Notes: generated by a model from the sequence alone, not told the origin. 64,000 nucleotides of DNA from Cytobacillus firmus (GCF_023657595.1 NZ_CP098323.1:830001-894000); one strand, 5' to 3'; positions 25,011 to 34,262 are shown, numbered from the stretch's first letter. Numbers and translations are program-made.

Positions 25011-26324
25011 GTGAAGCGCTTAAAGGTTCATTATGCGTGGATAATTTTAGTCCTGACGTTTTTGGCTTTGCTTGCCGCGCAGGGTGTCCGATTGTCGTTC
25101 GGCGCGTTTATGGCGCCATGGGAGCATGAGTTTTCCGCAAATCGCAGTGTTATATCGTTTATAGCCTTTGTCAGCTATATTGTTTTTGCCATTTCACAGC
25201 CATATGTCGGACGGATGATTGATAAATACGGCATCCGTTATATTCTGTCCTTCAGTATACTGGTTATTGGCTTTTCAACACTTCTGACCTTTTTTACCGC
25301 CAATCCCGTCCAGCTGATGATTATCTACGGTGTGATTGCCTCCGTTGGCTTTGGCGGTGCATCCAATGTAGCAGGAACGATGGCAGTGGCGACCTGGTTT
25401 GCCGATAAAAAGGGTATGGCAATGGGACTGATGTCTGCCGGAACAGCCGCAGGGCAGCTTATTCTCGTCCCGCTGTCATTATTCCTGATTGACCTGCTGG
25501 GCTGGAAGACAACCGTACTTGTGCTCGGCTTCTTTTTGATTGTAATCATTTTCCCGCTGCTTTTGCTCTTTATCCGCTCGAACCCGGCCGATCTGCAAAT
25601 CGATGCTTATGGGGCAAACGTGAGTGACAGTCAAAAGGGGAAGCAGGGAAAAAAGGAAGCACCAAAAGGAACGCTTTCCATATTTCAGCTCTTAAAGCGG
25701 AAAGAATTCCTGTTTCTCATGCTCCCGTTTTTCGTGTGCGGCGTCACTACCACTGGCCTGATGGATACGCATCTGATTCCCTTTGCCCAGTATTGCGGAT
25801 TTTCGCCTGGTGTAACGGGAGCTGCTGTCAGCCTGCTGGCCGGCTTTAATATTCTTGGAACTGTCGTTTCGGGGTTCCTCGCAGACAAGTGGAATTGCAG
25901 AAAAATCCTTGCCTTTCTCTATGGAGTACGGGCGTTAACCATTGTTCTTCTGCTCATCATCGTAAATGATGCGTCATTGTTTGGCTTTTTCGTCACTCAG
26001 TCCCATCTGCTCATTCTGTTTGCCATCAGCTTTGGGATTGTCAATTTTGCCACCGTCGCACCAACCATGAAATTGGCTGCAGAATATTTCAAACATCTGT
26101 CCGCAGGAGCCGTAATCGGCTGGATTTATTTGAGCCATCAGCTGGGTTCAGCTCTCGGTTCATTCGTGCCTGGTGTATTATTTAATCTGACAGGCAGCTA
26201 TGACAGCTCTTTCATTGCATCCATCATTCTTCTGGTATTCGCATCAGTCTTTAGCATAATGCTTCCAAGGCAGGGGGCAGACTATCAGTATGCAAACAGC
26301 AGGGATTTGGCGGGAAATAGGTAG
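25011..26324 (+). CDS. MFS transporter, OFA/monocarboxylate-type
   Basis: A 437-aa transporter with 12 predicted helices and the MFS loop motif GRMIDKYGIRYIL between helices 2 and 3; the matching half-repeat is ADKWNCRKIL. The N-terminal GVRLSFGAFMAPW resembles OFA or monocarboxylate permeases. I place the start at the GTG at 25011, eight bases after AGAAGG; the longer frame would begin inside the palindromic repeat. The substrate is unknown. Upstream it has a TetR-like palindrome and an extended -10. Confidence 0.85.
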   Translation: MKRLKVHYAWIILVLTFLALLAAQGVRLSFGAFMAPWEHEFSANRSVISFIAFVSYIVFAISQPYVGRMIDKYGIRYILSFSILVIGFSTLLTFFTANPVQLMIIYGVIASVGFGGASNVAGTMAVATWFADKKGMAMGLMSAGTAAGQLILVPLSLFLIDLLGWKTTVLVLGFFLIVIIFPLLLLFIRSNPADLQIDAYGANVSDSQKGKQGKKEAPKGTLSIFQLLKRKEFLFLMLPFFVCGVTTTGLMDTHLIPFAQYCGFSPGVTGAAVSLLAGFNILGTVVSGFLADKWNCRKILAFLYGVRALTIVLLLIIVNDASLFGFFVTQSHLLILFAISFGIVNFATVAPTMKLAAEYFKHLSAGAVIGWIYLSHQLGSALGSFVPGVLFNLTGSYDSSFIASIILLVFASVFSIMLPRQGADYQYANSRDLAGNR

Positions 26325-26403
26325 GAGCTTAAAAATGACACTTTATTTCTCTTCGGTTAAAATAAAAATATTGAAATAACAGTTGGGTTAGGGGAGACGG
26401 GGC

Positions 26404-27249
26404 ATGCATCGTAATCATGATCTATATCAATTTTTCCTTGAGAAAACATGGGACTTAACAGAAGAATGGTATAAAAATGTGAACAAAGAAGAAAGCGGGG
26501 GGATTTATACCTCGGAAGACCCCGCTGTAATTGAAAAAGTCAAAAAGCAAAATTATGAATTCCACAAGCAGTTCTCCGAAGTATTCCGTAAAGAAGAAGA
26601 AGCGTTCTTTAATGATTTGGAAGTCTGGATTGTCAAAGTGGCGCAGGATGATGAACATCTCCGCACACCTCTTGAGATGATCCTCAAGGAGTTCTTTAAC
26701 ACTCAGGAACAGTATTTAAACCTGCTTGAGCAGTTCCTTGAAACCAGTCAGGGCCAATATGATGACAAGCAAATCGTCTTATGGCGCAGGATGATCATAA
26801 GAACCATTGGGGAAGTAGTTACCTGGTTTACGGAAGAGTATAATAACCATTCCCAGAAGAGGCTGCAGGCTCAGCAGGCTTTAATCCTTGAGCTCAGCTC
26901 CCCGGTCATCTCATTGACAGAAGATATCGCACTTCTGCCGCTTGTCGGGGATATTGATACAGCACGAGCGAAAATCATGCTTGAAAATACACTTCAGCAA
27001 TGCAATAAATTAGGCGTCAACCAGCTGTTCCTTGACCTTTCAGGCGTAGTCATGATCGATACAATGGTAGCCCATCAGCTATTCCAGCTGATTGAAGCTC
27101 TAAGCCTGATCGGTGTAAAGACTACAATCTCCGGCTTAAGACCGGAAATTGCCCAGACAGCAGTACAGCTCGGACTGTCTTTTGATCACGTCAGCATCAA
27201 ATCCACGCTATCTAGTGCCATTAAATCAGCGAATATCATAGCAGGGTAA
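26404..27249 (+). CDS. RsbR-family stressosome protein (RsbRD-like)
   Basis: A 281-aa protein with an N-terminal non-heme globin-like domain (about 1-150) and a C-terminal STAS domain containing SSPVISLTEDIALLPLVG and LDLSGVVMIDTMVAHQL. The serine/threonine residues in these two segments correspond to the sites phosphorylated by RsbT in RsbR proteins. Members assemble into the stressosome that releases RsbT to activate sigma-B. The length matches RsbRD (YqhA). It is a single gene with an RBS of AGGGGAG, ended by a strong terminator. Confidence 0.85.
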   Translation: MHRNHDLYQFFLEKTWDLTEEWYKNVNKEESGGIYTSEDPAVIEKVKKQNYEFHKQFSEVFRKEEEAFFNDLEVWIVKVAQDDEHLRTPLEMILKEFFNTQEQYLNLLEQFLETSQGQYDDKQIVLWRRMIIRTIGEVVTWFTEEYNNHSQKRLQAQQALILELSSPVISLTEDIALLPLVGDIDTARAKIMLENTLQQCNKLGVNQLFLDLSGVVMIDTMVAHQLFQLIEALSLIGVKTTISGLRPEIAQTAVQLGLSFDHVSIKSTLSSAIKSANIIAG

Positions 27250-27251
27250 TA

Positions 27252-27286
27252 AAAAACACGATGAAGACAGTCTTCATCGTGTTTTT
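27252..27286. terminator. Bidirectional terminator
   Basis: A near-perfect hairpin, AAAAACACGATGAAGAC with its complement, flanked by A and T runs on both sides, between convergent genes. Confidence 0.92.
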
Positions 27287-27290
27287 GCAT

Positions 27291-28973
27291 CTATTCCAAT
27301 CCTTTAATGCTCATTTCCTTCACAGGCAGGAATGCCTCACCTGTATCCAGATAGTTAACGCTGACCTGATCACCTTCCTGCAGATAAATGGCCATCGGCA
27401 CGGTTTCGGATGAAACCACATAGCTTTGCCGGTTGTCCAGAAGGAATGATACGACCGTGAAATCACCGGATTTCTCCTTGTACACCCGCACCACAGTGCC
27501 GCCTATCTGTTTTTCCTCTGCTTTCGAGCTACCGTCTACTGTGCCTCCGCCCCGCTGCAATGCAGTTTTATACAAACGCAATGCTTCATTTGGCGTCGTT
27601 CCATAAGCGGAAATTTCCGGATTGGCAGCTGATACAATGAAGTAGTTCTGCAGGAATCCGTTGGCATCAAGCACAGGCGTCAGCCAGCTCGCTTCCCCGT
27701 AGAAGTTATACAGAACAGGCATTTCCCCGCTCCATTTCTTCTCGATGAATTTTTTCTCGATAATCTGGAGGGCACCCTGCGAATCCATATAAGATTCCTC
27801 AAGATTGCCTGTAAAGAAGGTGGCTTTGCCCGTCCTTGAATTTGTCAGAGAATAGCCCAGCATCGAATCGACGCCTTCTTTTGGACTTGTAAAATCAGTG
27901 AAGTAGTACATGTCGCCATTTTCATCAAAAATTGGACTCACATTGGCTTCTGTTCCCTCATCCGATGGAATCCTTACATCTGACTTTCCGAATTTGCTGT
28001 TCCAGAAGCCATGGACGTAATTTCCGAAATAGCTGTTCTGCAGGCTGACCGTTTCAGGGGAAACTGCTCCATCAATAAAGGCCGGCACATCCGCAAGTTT
28101 ATAAGACTTCGTCTGTCCGCTCAGCGGGTCAACCATGACCACTCCTTTAACGTCAAAGCCATTTCTCGCCGAAATAAATTCTCCATACGAACGGATATAA
28201 AATGGTTTTCCGTCGTCATCCACTTCCAGCTGAACATCTCCGTAAAAGATGGCCTGCGGATACTGCATCCGGATATGGCGCTCTATATTTTTATTAAAAT
28301 AAGAAGATGGTGTGTACACCATATCGCTCTTCACGAATTTTGGATTAGCTGAGGAATCAGTCGCGCTAATTGTAAAATAGCCTGGTGTCTTATCCCCATT
28401 CCACCATTTGAAAAAGCCCGAAAACTCTACAGGCGCAATATAAACATACTCTCCATTGACTTTCTGGATCTGCAGGCTGCCAAGTTCATAATAACTCGTG
28501 TTCGGAACCTGCCCGAAAGCCTTCTTCATCTTATTGCGCGCAAACTTCGGCGGAACGCTCGCCGGTGTTTCTTTTTCATCAAATGTTTCAATCTCCGTTT
28601 TTTCCTTCATTTTGGCACTTTCATACTTATCGTCCGCATTAAACAGGAAAGCTGTCAGAAAGAAAGCCCCTGCAGCTAAACTAAGGACAAACACACCCGT
28701 TTTGATCATACGCTCTCGGCCAGTCGCAAAAACAGCCCCGATTACAGAAGCGATAACCGCGAACAGCCACAAACTGGTTAAGTTCCGGTCCAGATTGGTG
28801 AAATAGTACACGGCAAAAACAAGCAGTACAGATACAGCGGCGGTGGCGGCCATAATTCCGGTTCCCAGTTTCCTGCCTTCCTTTTCCTTCGCCTTCGGTT
28901 TATAGCTGAACGGAATCAGCAGGATCGAAATCGCCAGTCCGGCAATCAGTGAAAAAATAAAAATATTTCCCAT
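27291..28973 (-). CDS. Uncharacterised membrane protein with large extracytoplasmic domain
   Basis: A 560-aa protein I cannot place in a named family. Residues about 1-115 hold four hydrophobic segments; the rest (about 120-560) is soluble, rich in aromatic residues, Gly and Asp. It contains short similar stretches such as VKGVVMVDPLSGQTKSY and YSLTNSRTGKATFF that look like related beta-modules. The C-terminal 60 residues (VRVYKEKSGDFTVVSFLLDN, QEGDQVSVNYLD) resemble a small OB- or SH3-like barrel. It is a monocistronic gene with minus-strand RBS TAGGAGAG. Confidence 0.75.
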   Translation of the reverse strand: MGNIFIFSLIAGLAISILLIPFSYKPKAKEKEGRKLGTGIMAATAAVSVLLVFAVYYFTNLDRNLTSLWLFAVIASVIGAVFATGRERMIKTGVFVLSLAAGAFFLTAFLFNADDKYESAKMKEKTEIETFDEKETPASVPPKFARNKMKKAFGQVPNTSYYELGSLQIQKVNGEYVYIAPVEFSGFFKWWNGDKTPGYFTISATDSSANPKFVKSDMVYTPSSYFNKNIERHIRMQYPQAIFYGDVQLEVDDDGKPFYIRSYGEFISARNGFDVKGVVMVDPLSGQTKSYKLADVPAFIDGAVSPETVSLQNSYFGNYVHGFWNSKFGKSDVRIPSDEGTEANVSPIFDENGDMYYFTDFTSPKEGVDSMLGYSLTNSRTGKATFFTGNLEESYMDSQGALQIIEKKFIEKKWSGEMPVLYNFYGEASWLTPVLDANGFLQNYFIVSAANPEISAYGTTPNEALRLYKTALQRGGGTVDGSSKAEEKQIGGTVVRVYKEKSGDFTVVSFLLDNRQSYVVSSETVPMAIYLQEGDQVSVNYLDTGEAFLPVKEMSIKGLE

Positions 28974-29110
28974 TATGAATCTCTCCTAAAATAAGTTCGT
29001 TAGTATCTAATACGGGTGGCATGCAAAAAAGTTTCAAAAAGAAAAAACTACCACTTTAAGTTCTTATTAGTGTAAAATTACACTGTAATGAAAATAGGAG
29101 TGTCAAATAC

Positions 29111-29503
29111 ATGAAAAAATTACTGTTAATTATAGCGGGCTTGTTATTTCTGACTTCACCCGCCCTTTTTCTTTATGTATTGAATAATGGAAATCCGATC
29201 ATGAACAAGTGGATAACACATGAAGTGAAGGCGCATCTGGATGTAACAGGCTATAGCAAAAGTGATTTTCAAAAGCACAGCTATAACATACCTAAGATGG
29301 ACATCAATCATGACTTCTACCATACCCATTATTATGTCATTTTCAAGGATGAACCGAACATCATTTATTACTATGGTAAAAAGAAGTGGTTTGGAGATGT
29401 CGTTCAGTTTTGTGAAAAAGAGGACGCTGCCACATATGAGTTTGTAACGGAGAATACGGAACATAACGAAGAAGCCTGTATCTCGATGCTGGATAATCGT
29501 TAA
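29111..29503 (+). CDS. DUF3139-like small secreted or anchored protein
   Basis: A 130-aa protein with an N-terminal hydrophobic segment (about 3-25) that can serve as a signal anchor. The tail contains tyrosine/histidine-rich HDFYHTHYYVIF and IIYYYGKKKW, matching my memory of DUF3139 proteins in Bacillus. Function is unknown. RBS AGGAGTG. It has its own upstream region with no obvious partner gene. Confidence 0.65.
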   Translation: MKKLLLIIAGLLFLTSPALFLYVLNNGNPIMNKWITHEVKAHLDVTGYSKSDFQKHSYNIPKMDINHDFYHTHYYVIFKDEPNIIYYYGKKKWFGDVVQFCEKEDAATYEFVTENTEHNEEACISMLDNR

Positions 29504-29569
29504 AAGAAAGAGGAATCTTCCGCCCCGAGCCAGAATAGGATTAGCATTGCCTTACTAAGGAGTTTTTTT

Positions 29570-29701
29570 ATGATCAAATATGAATTGGCTATACCGGATC
29601 AGGCTCAGTTGTTTCAGTTATATGAAAATGACGGCTGGAATGACTTCTTGAAGCTGCCTGAGGTTTTCACATTAAGCTTAAAGTATAAGTCCTCAGTCTA
29701 A
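29570..29701 (+). pseudogene. N-terminal fragment of a GNAT acetyltransferase
   Basis: A good RBS (AAGGAG) precedes an ATG encoding MIKYELAIPDQ...LYENDGWNDFLKLP, which matches the first 30 residues of a common Bacillus GNAT subfamily. After Pro30 the sequence stops resembling the family and ends at codon 44, without the acetyl-CoA loop. The rest of the gene is missing, so this is a deletion remnant. Confidence 0.65.
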
Positions 29702-29797
29702 AGCTGTAGCCGCTTTCAGCCGAAACGGCGATTTAACTGAACGTTTCCAATAGTAAACTGGTTAATATAACCAATATGAGAAACGGAGGCAATATCT

Positions 29798-30622
29798 ATG
29801 GAAAAACATATATGCAAAACGTGCGGAACGCAATTTCCACCATGCGATCATCAGCCTGAAAGCTGCCCGATCTGCATGGAAGAGCGCCAGTATGTTAGAC
29901 CCGGCGGCCAGGAGTGGACTACTTTACATGAAATGACGGAAAGCCAAAATTATATGAATGAAATAAAGCAGGAGGAATCCAATCTTTACAGCTTGAAAAC
30001 AGCTCCGGAATTTGCCATCGGCCAGACAGCCTATCTTATTCAGCAAAACGGTTTTAATCTGATGTGGGATTGCATCACCTACCTGGATGAGTGCACGATT
30101 GAAGCCATAAAAGAACTGGGCGGTATTAGCGCGATTGCACTGTCCCATCCTCACTATTATTCAGCACAAGTTGAATGGGCGGAAGCATTTAATGCGCCGA
30201 TCTATATCCATGAAGACGACAGGGAGTGGGTAATTAGGGAAAGTGACCACATCATTTTCTGGAGCGGAGAAAGTTTTAAAATTCATGATGGCCTGGTCAT
30301 CCACCGCCTCGGCGGCCATTTTAAAGGCGGTGCTGTCCTTCATTGGGAAAAGGGGAATGGGGGCAAAGGCGTCATGCTTACCGGCGACATCATTCAGGTC
30401 GCTGCGGACAGGGAATGGGTCAGCTTCATGTACAGCTATCCGAACCTCATTCCGCTTCCCGCTGAAACGGTTGAAAGGATGGCCGGCAAAATCAAACCGC
30501 TGTCATTTGACCGGATTTACAATGCGTTTCACAGAGTGGTAGAAAAAGAGGCAGACCTTGCAGTGCAGCGGTCAGCCGAACGGTATGTTAAAGCAATCAG
30601 GGGCGAGCTTTTTCAGACCTGA
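29798..30622 (+). CDS. Metallo-beta-lactamase-fold hydrolase with N-terminal zinc ribbon
   Basis: A 274-aa protein. The N-terminus carries a zinc ribbon (CKTCGTQFP...CPICMEE, residues 6-30). The MBL fold follows, with ALSHPHYYS (about 112-120) in place of the usual HxHxDH, then LGGHFKGGAVLHW and LTGDIIQV. The altered first motif means the metal site is not canonical, so hydrolase activity is inferred. Proteins with this layout are common in Bacillus and unassigned. Confidence 0.8.
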   Translation: MEKHICKTCGTQFPPCDHQPESCPICMEERQYVRPGGQEWTTLHEMTESQNYMNEIKQEESNLYSLKTAPEFAIGQTAYLIQQNGFNLMWDCITYLDECTIEAIKELGGISAIALSHPHYYSAQVEWAEAFNAPIYIHEDDREWVIRESDHIIFWSGESFKIHDGLVIHRLGGHFKGGAVLHWEKGNGGKGVMLTGDIIQVAADREWVSFMYSYPNLIPLPAETVERMAGKIKPLSFDRIYNAFHRVVEKEADLAVQRSAERYVKAIRGELFQT

Positions 30623-30680
30623 AGTTGGCTCTTTATATGAAAATTTAGTAAAATAAGGGAATAGAATGGGAGGGAACGAG

Positions 30681-31223
30681 ATGTTAAAGAAACCTGGATT
30701 GGATGAGTATGCACCGTATTATAAGAAATATGTCAGCTCTGTACCGGAAGGGGATCTTCTGCAGATCCTTGATGAACAAATGAAGGAGACAATCAATCTG
30801 GTCAAAGATCTGAATGAAGATCAGGCGCATTTCCGCTATGCTCCGGAAAAATGGACGGTTAAGGAAGTGATCGGCCATATTACAGATACTGAACGCATCA
30901 TGAGCTACCGCCTGCTTTGCATTGGAAGAGGGGAGATGGCTGAGCTGCCGGGCTATGATGATAACCAGTATGTAAAGAATGGCAAATTCAACCGCTTCAG
31001 CATTGGGGAGCTTTCAGCACAGCTGTCCCAGGTTCGCCAAAATACGATTTCTTTACTGAAAAGCCTGGATGATGAAGCACTGCTTGGGCGAGGAAATGCG
31101 AACGGCACTGGGGTAACTGCCCGGGCCATTGCCTATATCATTGCCGGACATGAACTTCACCACCGCACCTTAATCAAAGACCGGTATCTGGGTGCTGAAA
31201 GCTTTGGAGGAGCACATGAATAA
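30681..31223 (+). CDS. DinB-family protein
   Basis: A 180-aa four-helix-bundle protein with the DinB metal triad: His in VIGHITDTE (about 62) and the pair in GHELHHRTLIKD near the C-terminus. Family members include bacillithiol-S-transferases and putative metal-dependent hydrolases. The start is the ATG at 30681 after GGGAGGGAACG. It overlaps the signal peptidase gene by eight bases. A BstA-like thiol transferase role is possible but not shown. Confidence 0.82.
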   Translation: MLKKPGLDEYAPYYKKYVSSVPEGDLLQILDEQMKETINLVKDLNEDQAHFRYAPEKWTVKEVIGHITDTERIMSYRLLCIGRGEMAELPGYDDNQYVKNGKFNRFSIGELSAQLSQVRQNTISLLKSLDDEALLGRGNANGTGVTARAIAYIIAGHELHHRTLIKDRYLGAESFGGAHE

Positions 31224-31737
31224 GCATGAAATAGCGAGCTGGCTCAAGTCTCTTCTGATTGCCTTTGGAATTGCACTGGTCATCAGGGTCTTTCTTTTTT
31301 CACCCTACTATGTGGAAGGAGCCTCCATGGATCCGACCCTTCATGACGAGGAAAAAATCTTTGTTAATAAATTTGAAGAACTGAACAGAGGCGATATTGT
31401 CATCATCAGGGGCGATGAAAAGAACTATGTAAAGAGATTAATAGGCTTTCCTGGCGATGAACTGGAAATGAAGAATGACCAGCTGTATATTAACGGCCAG
31501 CAATGGAATGAAGACTACCTTGACGAAAATCGTGAAGCAGCAGATGGAATTGTCAGCAAACTGACCGGTGACTTCGGCCCTCTCACGGTTCCGAGTAATC
31601 ACTATTACGTTATGGGGGACAACCGCCTTGTCAGCCTGGACAGCCGAAATGGGCTCGGTTTTATTGAGAAAGAGCGCATCATCGGCGTCAGTGAATTTGT
31701 CTGGTATCCTTTTACAAGCATGAGAAAAGTAGATTAG
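31216..31737 (+). CDS. Type I signal peptidase
   Basis: A 173-aa membrane-bound serine protease that removes signal peptides outside the membrane. It has one N-terminal transmembrane segment (about 10-30), catalytic Ser37 in EGASMDPTL, catalytic Lys73 in YVKRLIGFPGD, and the late MGDNR...DSRNGLG box. This is the short Gram-positive SipS/LepB type. RBS GGAGGA. It is coupled to the upstream DinB gene. Confidence 0.93.
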   Translation: MNKHEIASWLKSLLIAFGIALVIRVFLFSPYYVEGASMDPTLHDEEKIFVNKFEELNRGDIVIIRGDEKNYVKRLIGFPGDELEMKNDQLYINGQQWNEDYLDENREAADGIVSKLTGDFGPLTVPSNHYYVMGDNRLVSLDSRNGLGFIEKERIIGVSEFVWYPFTSMRKVD

Positions 31738-31745
31738 CTGCAGGA

Positions 31746-31775
31746 GCGAGCGGCATGCCCGCTCTTTTACTTAGA
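31746..31775 (+). terminator. Probable terminator after the signal peptidase gene
   Basis: GAGCG...CGCTC around GGCATGCC forms a GC-rich hairpin followed by TTTTACTT. Confidence 0.6.
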
Positions 31776-31823
31776 TAAGGGAACACCTAAACAATCTAGT
31801 CAAAAGAAAGGATGTTTTTACAT

Positions 31824-32417
31824 ATGACAAGAATCGGATTAATCCGGCACGGAATCACACCCTGGAATAAGGAGGGACGGGCCCAGGGAAGCTCGGATAT
31901 TCCCCTTCATGAAGAAGGTTTGGCTGAGGCAGAACGCCTGGCCGAACGAGTTAACGGCGAAAAATGGGATGTTATTTACTCGAGTAATCTCTTAAGGGCA
32001 AAGCAGACGGCAGTAGCAATCCAGGAGAAAATCGGCTCCATTCCCCTTCACCTCGATCCGAGGATTAGAGAAGTAGGCGGCGGGATGATTGAAGGCACAA
32101 CCGAAGCCGAACGCCTTGAAAAATGGGGCAAGAATTGGCGTGAAATGGACCTTGGTTTCGAGCCGAAAGAAAGTGTTATAAAAAGAGGGCTTGGTTTCCT
32201 GCAGGAGATTACAGAAAAGCATCCGGGTGAAAACGTGCTGATCGTAAGCCATGGCGCCTTTATTCGTCATCTGTTAAGAGAACTGGTTCCGCAGACAGAC
32301 CTTTCCACTCCGCCGAAGAACACTTCCATCACAGAACTGTTAATAAAAGAAAGCAAGTGGAACTGTGAGCTGTATAACTGCACGAAGCATCTGGAGGCGG
32401 AGCAGGTCGAATCATAA
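31824..32417 (+). CDS. Histidine phosphatase (phosphoglycerate mutase-like)
   Basis: A 197-aa enzyme of the branch-1 histidine phosphatase family. The phospho-histidine motif LIRHGITPWN is at residues 6-15, with a partner Arg in SSNLLRAKQTA, Glu in REVGGGMIEG and the second catalytic His in VSHGAFIRHLLR. The start is taken at 31824 with AAAGGA upstream. Such proteins act as broad phosphatases or alpha-ribazole phosphatase-like enzymes. The substrate is unknown. Confidence 0.88.
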   Translation: MTRIGLIRHGITPWNKEGRAQGSSDIPLHEEGLAEAERLAERVNGEKWDVIYSSNLLRAKQTAVAIQEKIGSIPLHLDPRIREVGGGMIEGTTEAERLEKWGKNWREMDLGFEPKESVIKRGLGFLQEITEKHPGENVLIVSHGAFIRHLLRELVPQTDLSTPPKNTSITELLIKESKWNCELYNCTKHLEAEQVES

Positions 32418-32481
32418 TGAAAGAAGCATAAGCCATAGAGGCCGGACAGGTGGAATCGCAGGCTTTTCCTGGGAGAAAAAA

Positions 32482-32510
32482 TAAAAGCCTCCCCGAAACG
32501 GGAGGCATCT
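32482..32510 (-). terminator. Terminator of the sigma/anti-sigma operon (minus strand)
   Basis: GCCTCCC and GGGAGGC flank a CGAAAC loop. The T-rich run lies on the minus-strand 3' side (TTTTATTTTTT), so the direction fits the DUF4030 gene. Confidence 0.82.
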
Positions 32511-32537
32511 TCTAAATAAAGCTTACCTGTACATATT

Positions 32538-33590
32538 TTAATTTATTTTCTTTTTATCTTTACTTAAGATCGTCAGCTCATATGGGTCATTTCGAATATC
32601 CTCTGCTTTTTCATGTGTTTGTAAGAAGCTCTTGATTTCCTCTTCAATACGTTCTGCCAGCACCTTTGCATCCGGGTCATCTGCTTTCACGGATGTTTTC
32701 ACCTTGATTTGCAGCGGGAGAGGATGGAAAGAGTATGAAAACCCCTTTACCTTGAATTCTTTGTTTTCCATCAAGCCGCTTGCGATGACGTGAATGACTC
32801 CGGCTTCATCCCATCGCTGTTCCTGTTCTCTGGCCTCCATATCAATCTGTCTAATGTCAAATTTGAACCCCTTTCCATATTCACTTGAAATGGAATTCAA
32901 TAAACTATTAAGCTCGTCAGTCCTTTTTTCGGTCTTCGGAATAGCTACAAAAATATATTTCTCAATTTCATTAATCCTGGCCTGAACTGGGAAGGCCATC
33001 GTGTAATTATTCGCTTCAAGCGCTTTAATGATTTTTTGTTCCAGCTCCAGGCTGTCAGCTTGCTGCTTTTTCATTTCAGGGGTTTCTTCTGGTATCGTGT
33101 TATCATGTTTGTCCCTTTTTATTCTGATATCATACGCACCAAAGTTATGATCTTTTAATGAGTGACTGAAGGTTTTTTTTACATCTCCTTTAATGCTGTT
33201 TACATCCTCCTTTGTTCCTCCAAGCCAGACGGTTAACTCTTTATCAGGGATGGAGGCATCCATTCTTCTTAAGTCATAGCGATGCTTATTAGCAGTATCA
33301 CTAATGACATCATATAAAGCATTTTTGTATTCTTCCTGTTTTATAAATACGCTGAAGTAAGGAATCTTGGCGGCAACCTTTGCCATTCCGGGAGAAAAAT
33401 AAGCTGTCCCGATAAAAAGAATGAACAAAGCTGCTGCAGCTATACCTGCGTAAGCCCATTTCTTTTTCCGGCTTATTCTTTCTTTCTTTTGAAAAGAATA
33501 TGAGTTAGGTCTTACAGCTTTTAATACCATTTCTTTCTGTCTATCCTCGAATCGAATTTGATTATCAGGGTATTTAAAATGATTGGTCAT
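32538..33590 (-). CDS. DUF4030-type membrane protein, predicted anti-sigma factor
   Basis: A 350-aa single-pass protein. A basic cytoplasmic part (1-48) is followed by one membrane segment (about 50-68, YAGIAAAALFILFIGTAYF) and a long charged extracytoplasmic domain with repeated DUF4030-like modules. It begins four bases inside the end of the ECF sigma gene (ATGA overlap), the classic arrangement for a sigma factor and its membrane-bound inhibitor. The cytoplasmic part lacks a ZAS zinc motif, so inhibition would use a different contact. The anti-sigma role is inferred. Confidence 0.75.
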   Translation of the reverse strand: MTNHFKYPDNQIRFEDRQKEMVLKAVRPNSYSFQKKERISRKKKWAYAGIAAAALFILFIGTAYFSPGMAKVAAKIPYFSVFIKQEEYKNALYDVISDTANKHRYDLRRMDASIPDKELTVWLGGTKEDVNSIKGDVKKTFSHSLKDHNFGAYDIRIKRDKHDNTIPEETPEMKKQQADSLELEQKIIKALEANNYTMAFPVQARINEIEKYIFVAIPKTEKRTDELNSLLNSISSEYGKGFKFDIRQIDMEAREQEQRWDEAGVIHVIASGLMENKEFKVKGFSYSFHPLPLQIKVKTSVKADDPDAKVLAERIEEEIKSFLQTHEKAEDIRNDPYELTILSKDKKKIN

Positions 33591-34156
33591 GTCTGTTCAT
33601 CTCCCTTCTCTGAAAGAACGTCCTTTAAGGAATTTCTCGCCCGGTGAAGCCGCGTTTTGACTGTATTCATATTTATGCTCAGGAGGTCGGAAATTTCGGC
33701 AAGCGTTAGTTCTTCATAGTAGTGAAGGATAATGACTTCACGCATTTTCAAAGGGAGCCTAAGAACTCTGCTATACAGATACTCCTTGTTTTCTATATGA
33801 AGCAGCACAGTTTCAACAGAATCCATTCGATCTGCCAGCAGGGATCCAATCCATTCTTTATAAAATAAATTTTTATAAGACCAGCTTTTTAAAACATCCT
33901 TGCATTTGTTGACAGTGATCCTGTAAAGCCAGGTTTTATAGGCAGCTTTCTTCTGAAAACCTTCAAGGTTCTGATAGCAGCTAATAAAAACTTCCTGAGA
34001 TACGTCTTCAGCCAGCTGCTTTTGTTTTAAATAGGAGAAGGCAACCCTGATAACCATGTCCCCATATTTATCCATGAGCCAAATAAGCTTCTCTTCTTTG
34101 GACTCTGTATCGAATTGAAGGGGCGGCCCTTGATTGTCTGTTATTTTTACCAGCAT
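33587..34156 (-). CDS. ECF-type RNA polymerase sigma factor
   Basis: A 189-aa sigma-70 family protein with region 2 (VAFSYLKQKQLAEDVSQEVF; KTWLYRITVNKCKD) and region 4 (LPLKMREVIILHYYEEL followed by SDLLSINMNTVKTRLHRAR). The start is the ATG at 34156 behind AAAGGAGC; the longer frame runs through the preceding terminator. It is coupled to a DUF4030 membrane protein. An ECF-style promoter lies directly upstream, so autoregulation is expected. Confidence 0.92.
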   Translation of the reverse strand: MLVKITDNQGPPLQFDTESKEEKLIWLMDKYGDMVIRVAFSYLKQKQLAEDVSQEVFISCYQNLEGFQKKAAYKTWLYRITVNKCKDVLKSWSYKNLFYKEWIGSLLADRMDSVETVLLHIENKEYLYSRVLRLPLKMREVIILHYYEELTLAEISDLLSINMNTVKTRLHRARNSLKDVLSEKGDEQT

Positions 34157-34182
34157 GTTTATGCTCCTTTCGTTGGTAACAC

Positions 34183-34211
34183 TTAGACGAGGGGTACTGG
34201 CTGGAGGTTCC
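34183..34211 (-). promoter_or_regulatory. ECF-sigma autoregulatory promoter
   Basis: On the minus strand GGAACC (34211-34206) and CGTCTAA (34189-34183) are 16 bases apart. This is the AAC/CGTC pattern of Bacillus ECF promoters, placed 27 bases before the sigma start codon. Confidence 0.7.
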
Positions 34212-34230
34212 ATGAAAATTGGGAAAAAGA

Positions 34231-34261
34231 AAAACAGCAGTATTGACCCTGCTGTTTTTTT
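34231..34261 (-). terminator. Terminator between the KinB-like kinase and the sigma gene
   Basis: AAAAACAGCAG pairs with CTGCTGTTTTT around an eight-base loop, with runs of T on both strands. Confidence 0.85.
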
Positions 34262-34262
34262 G

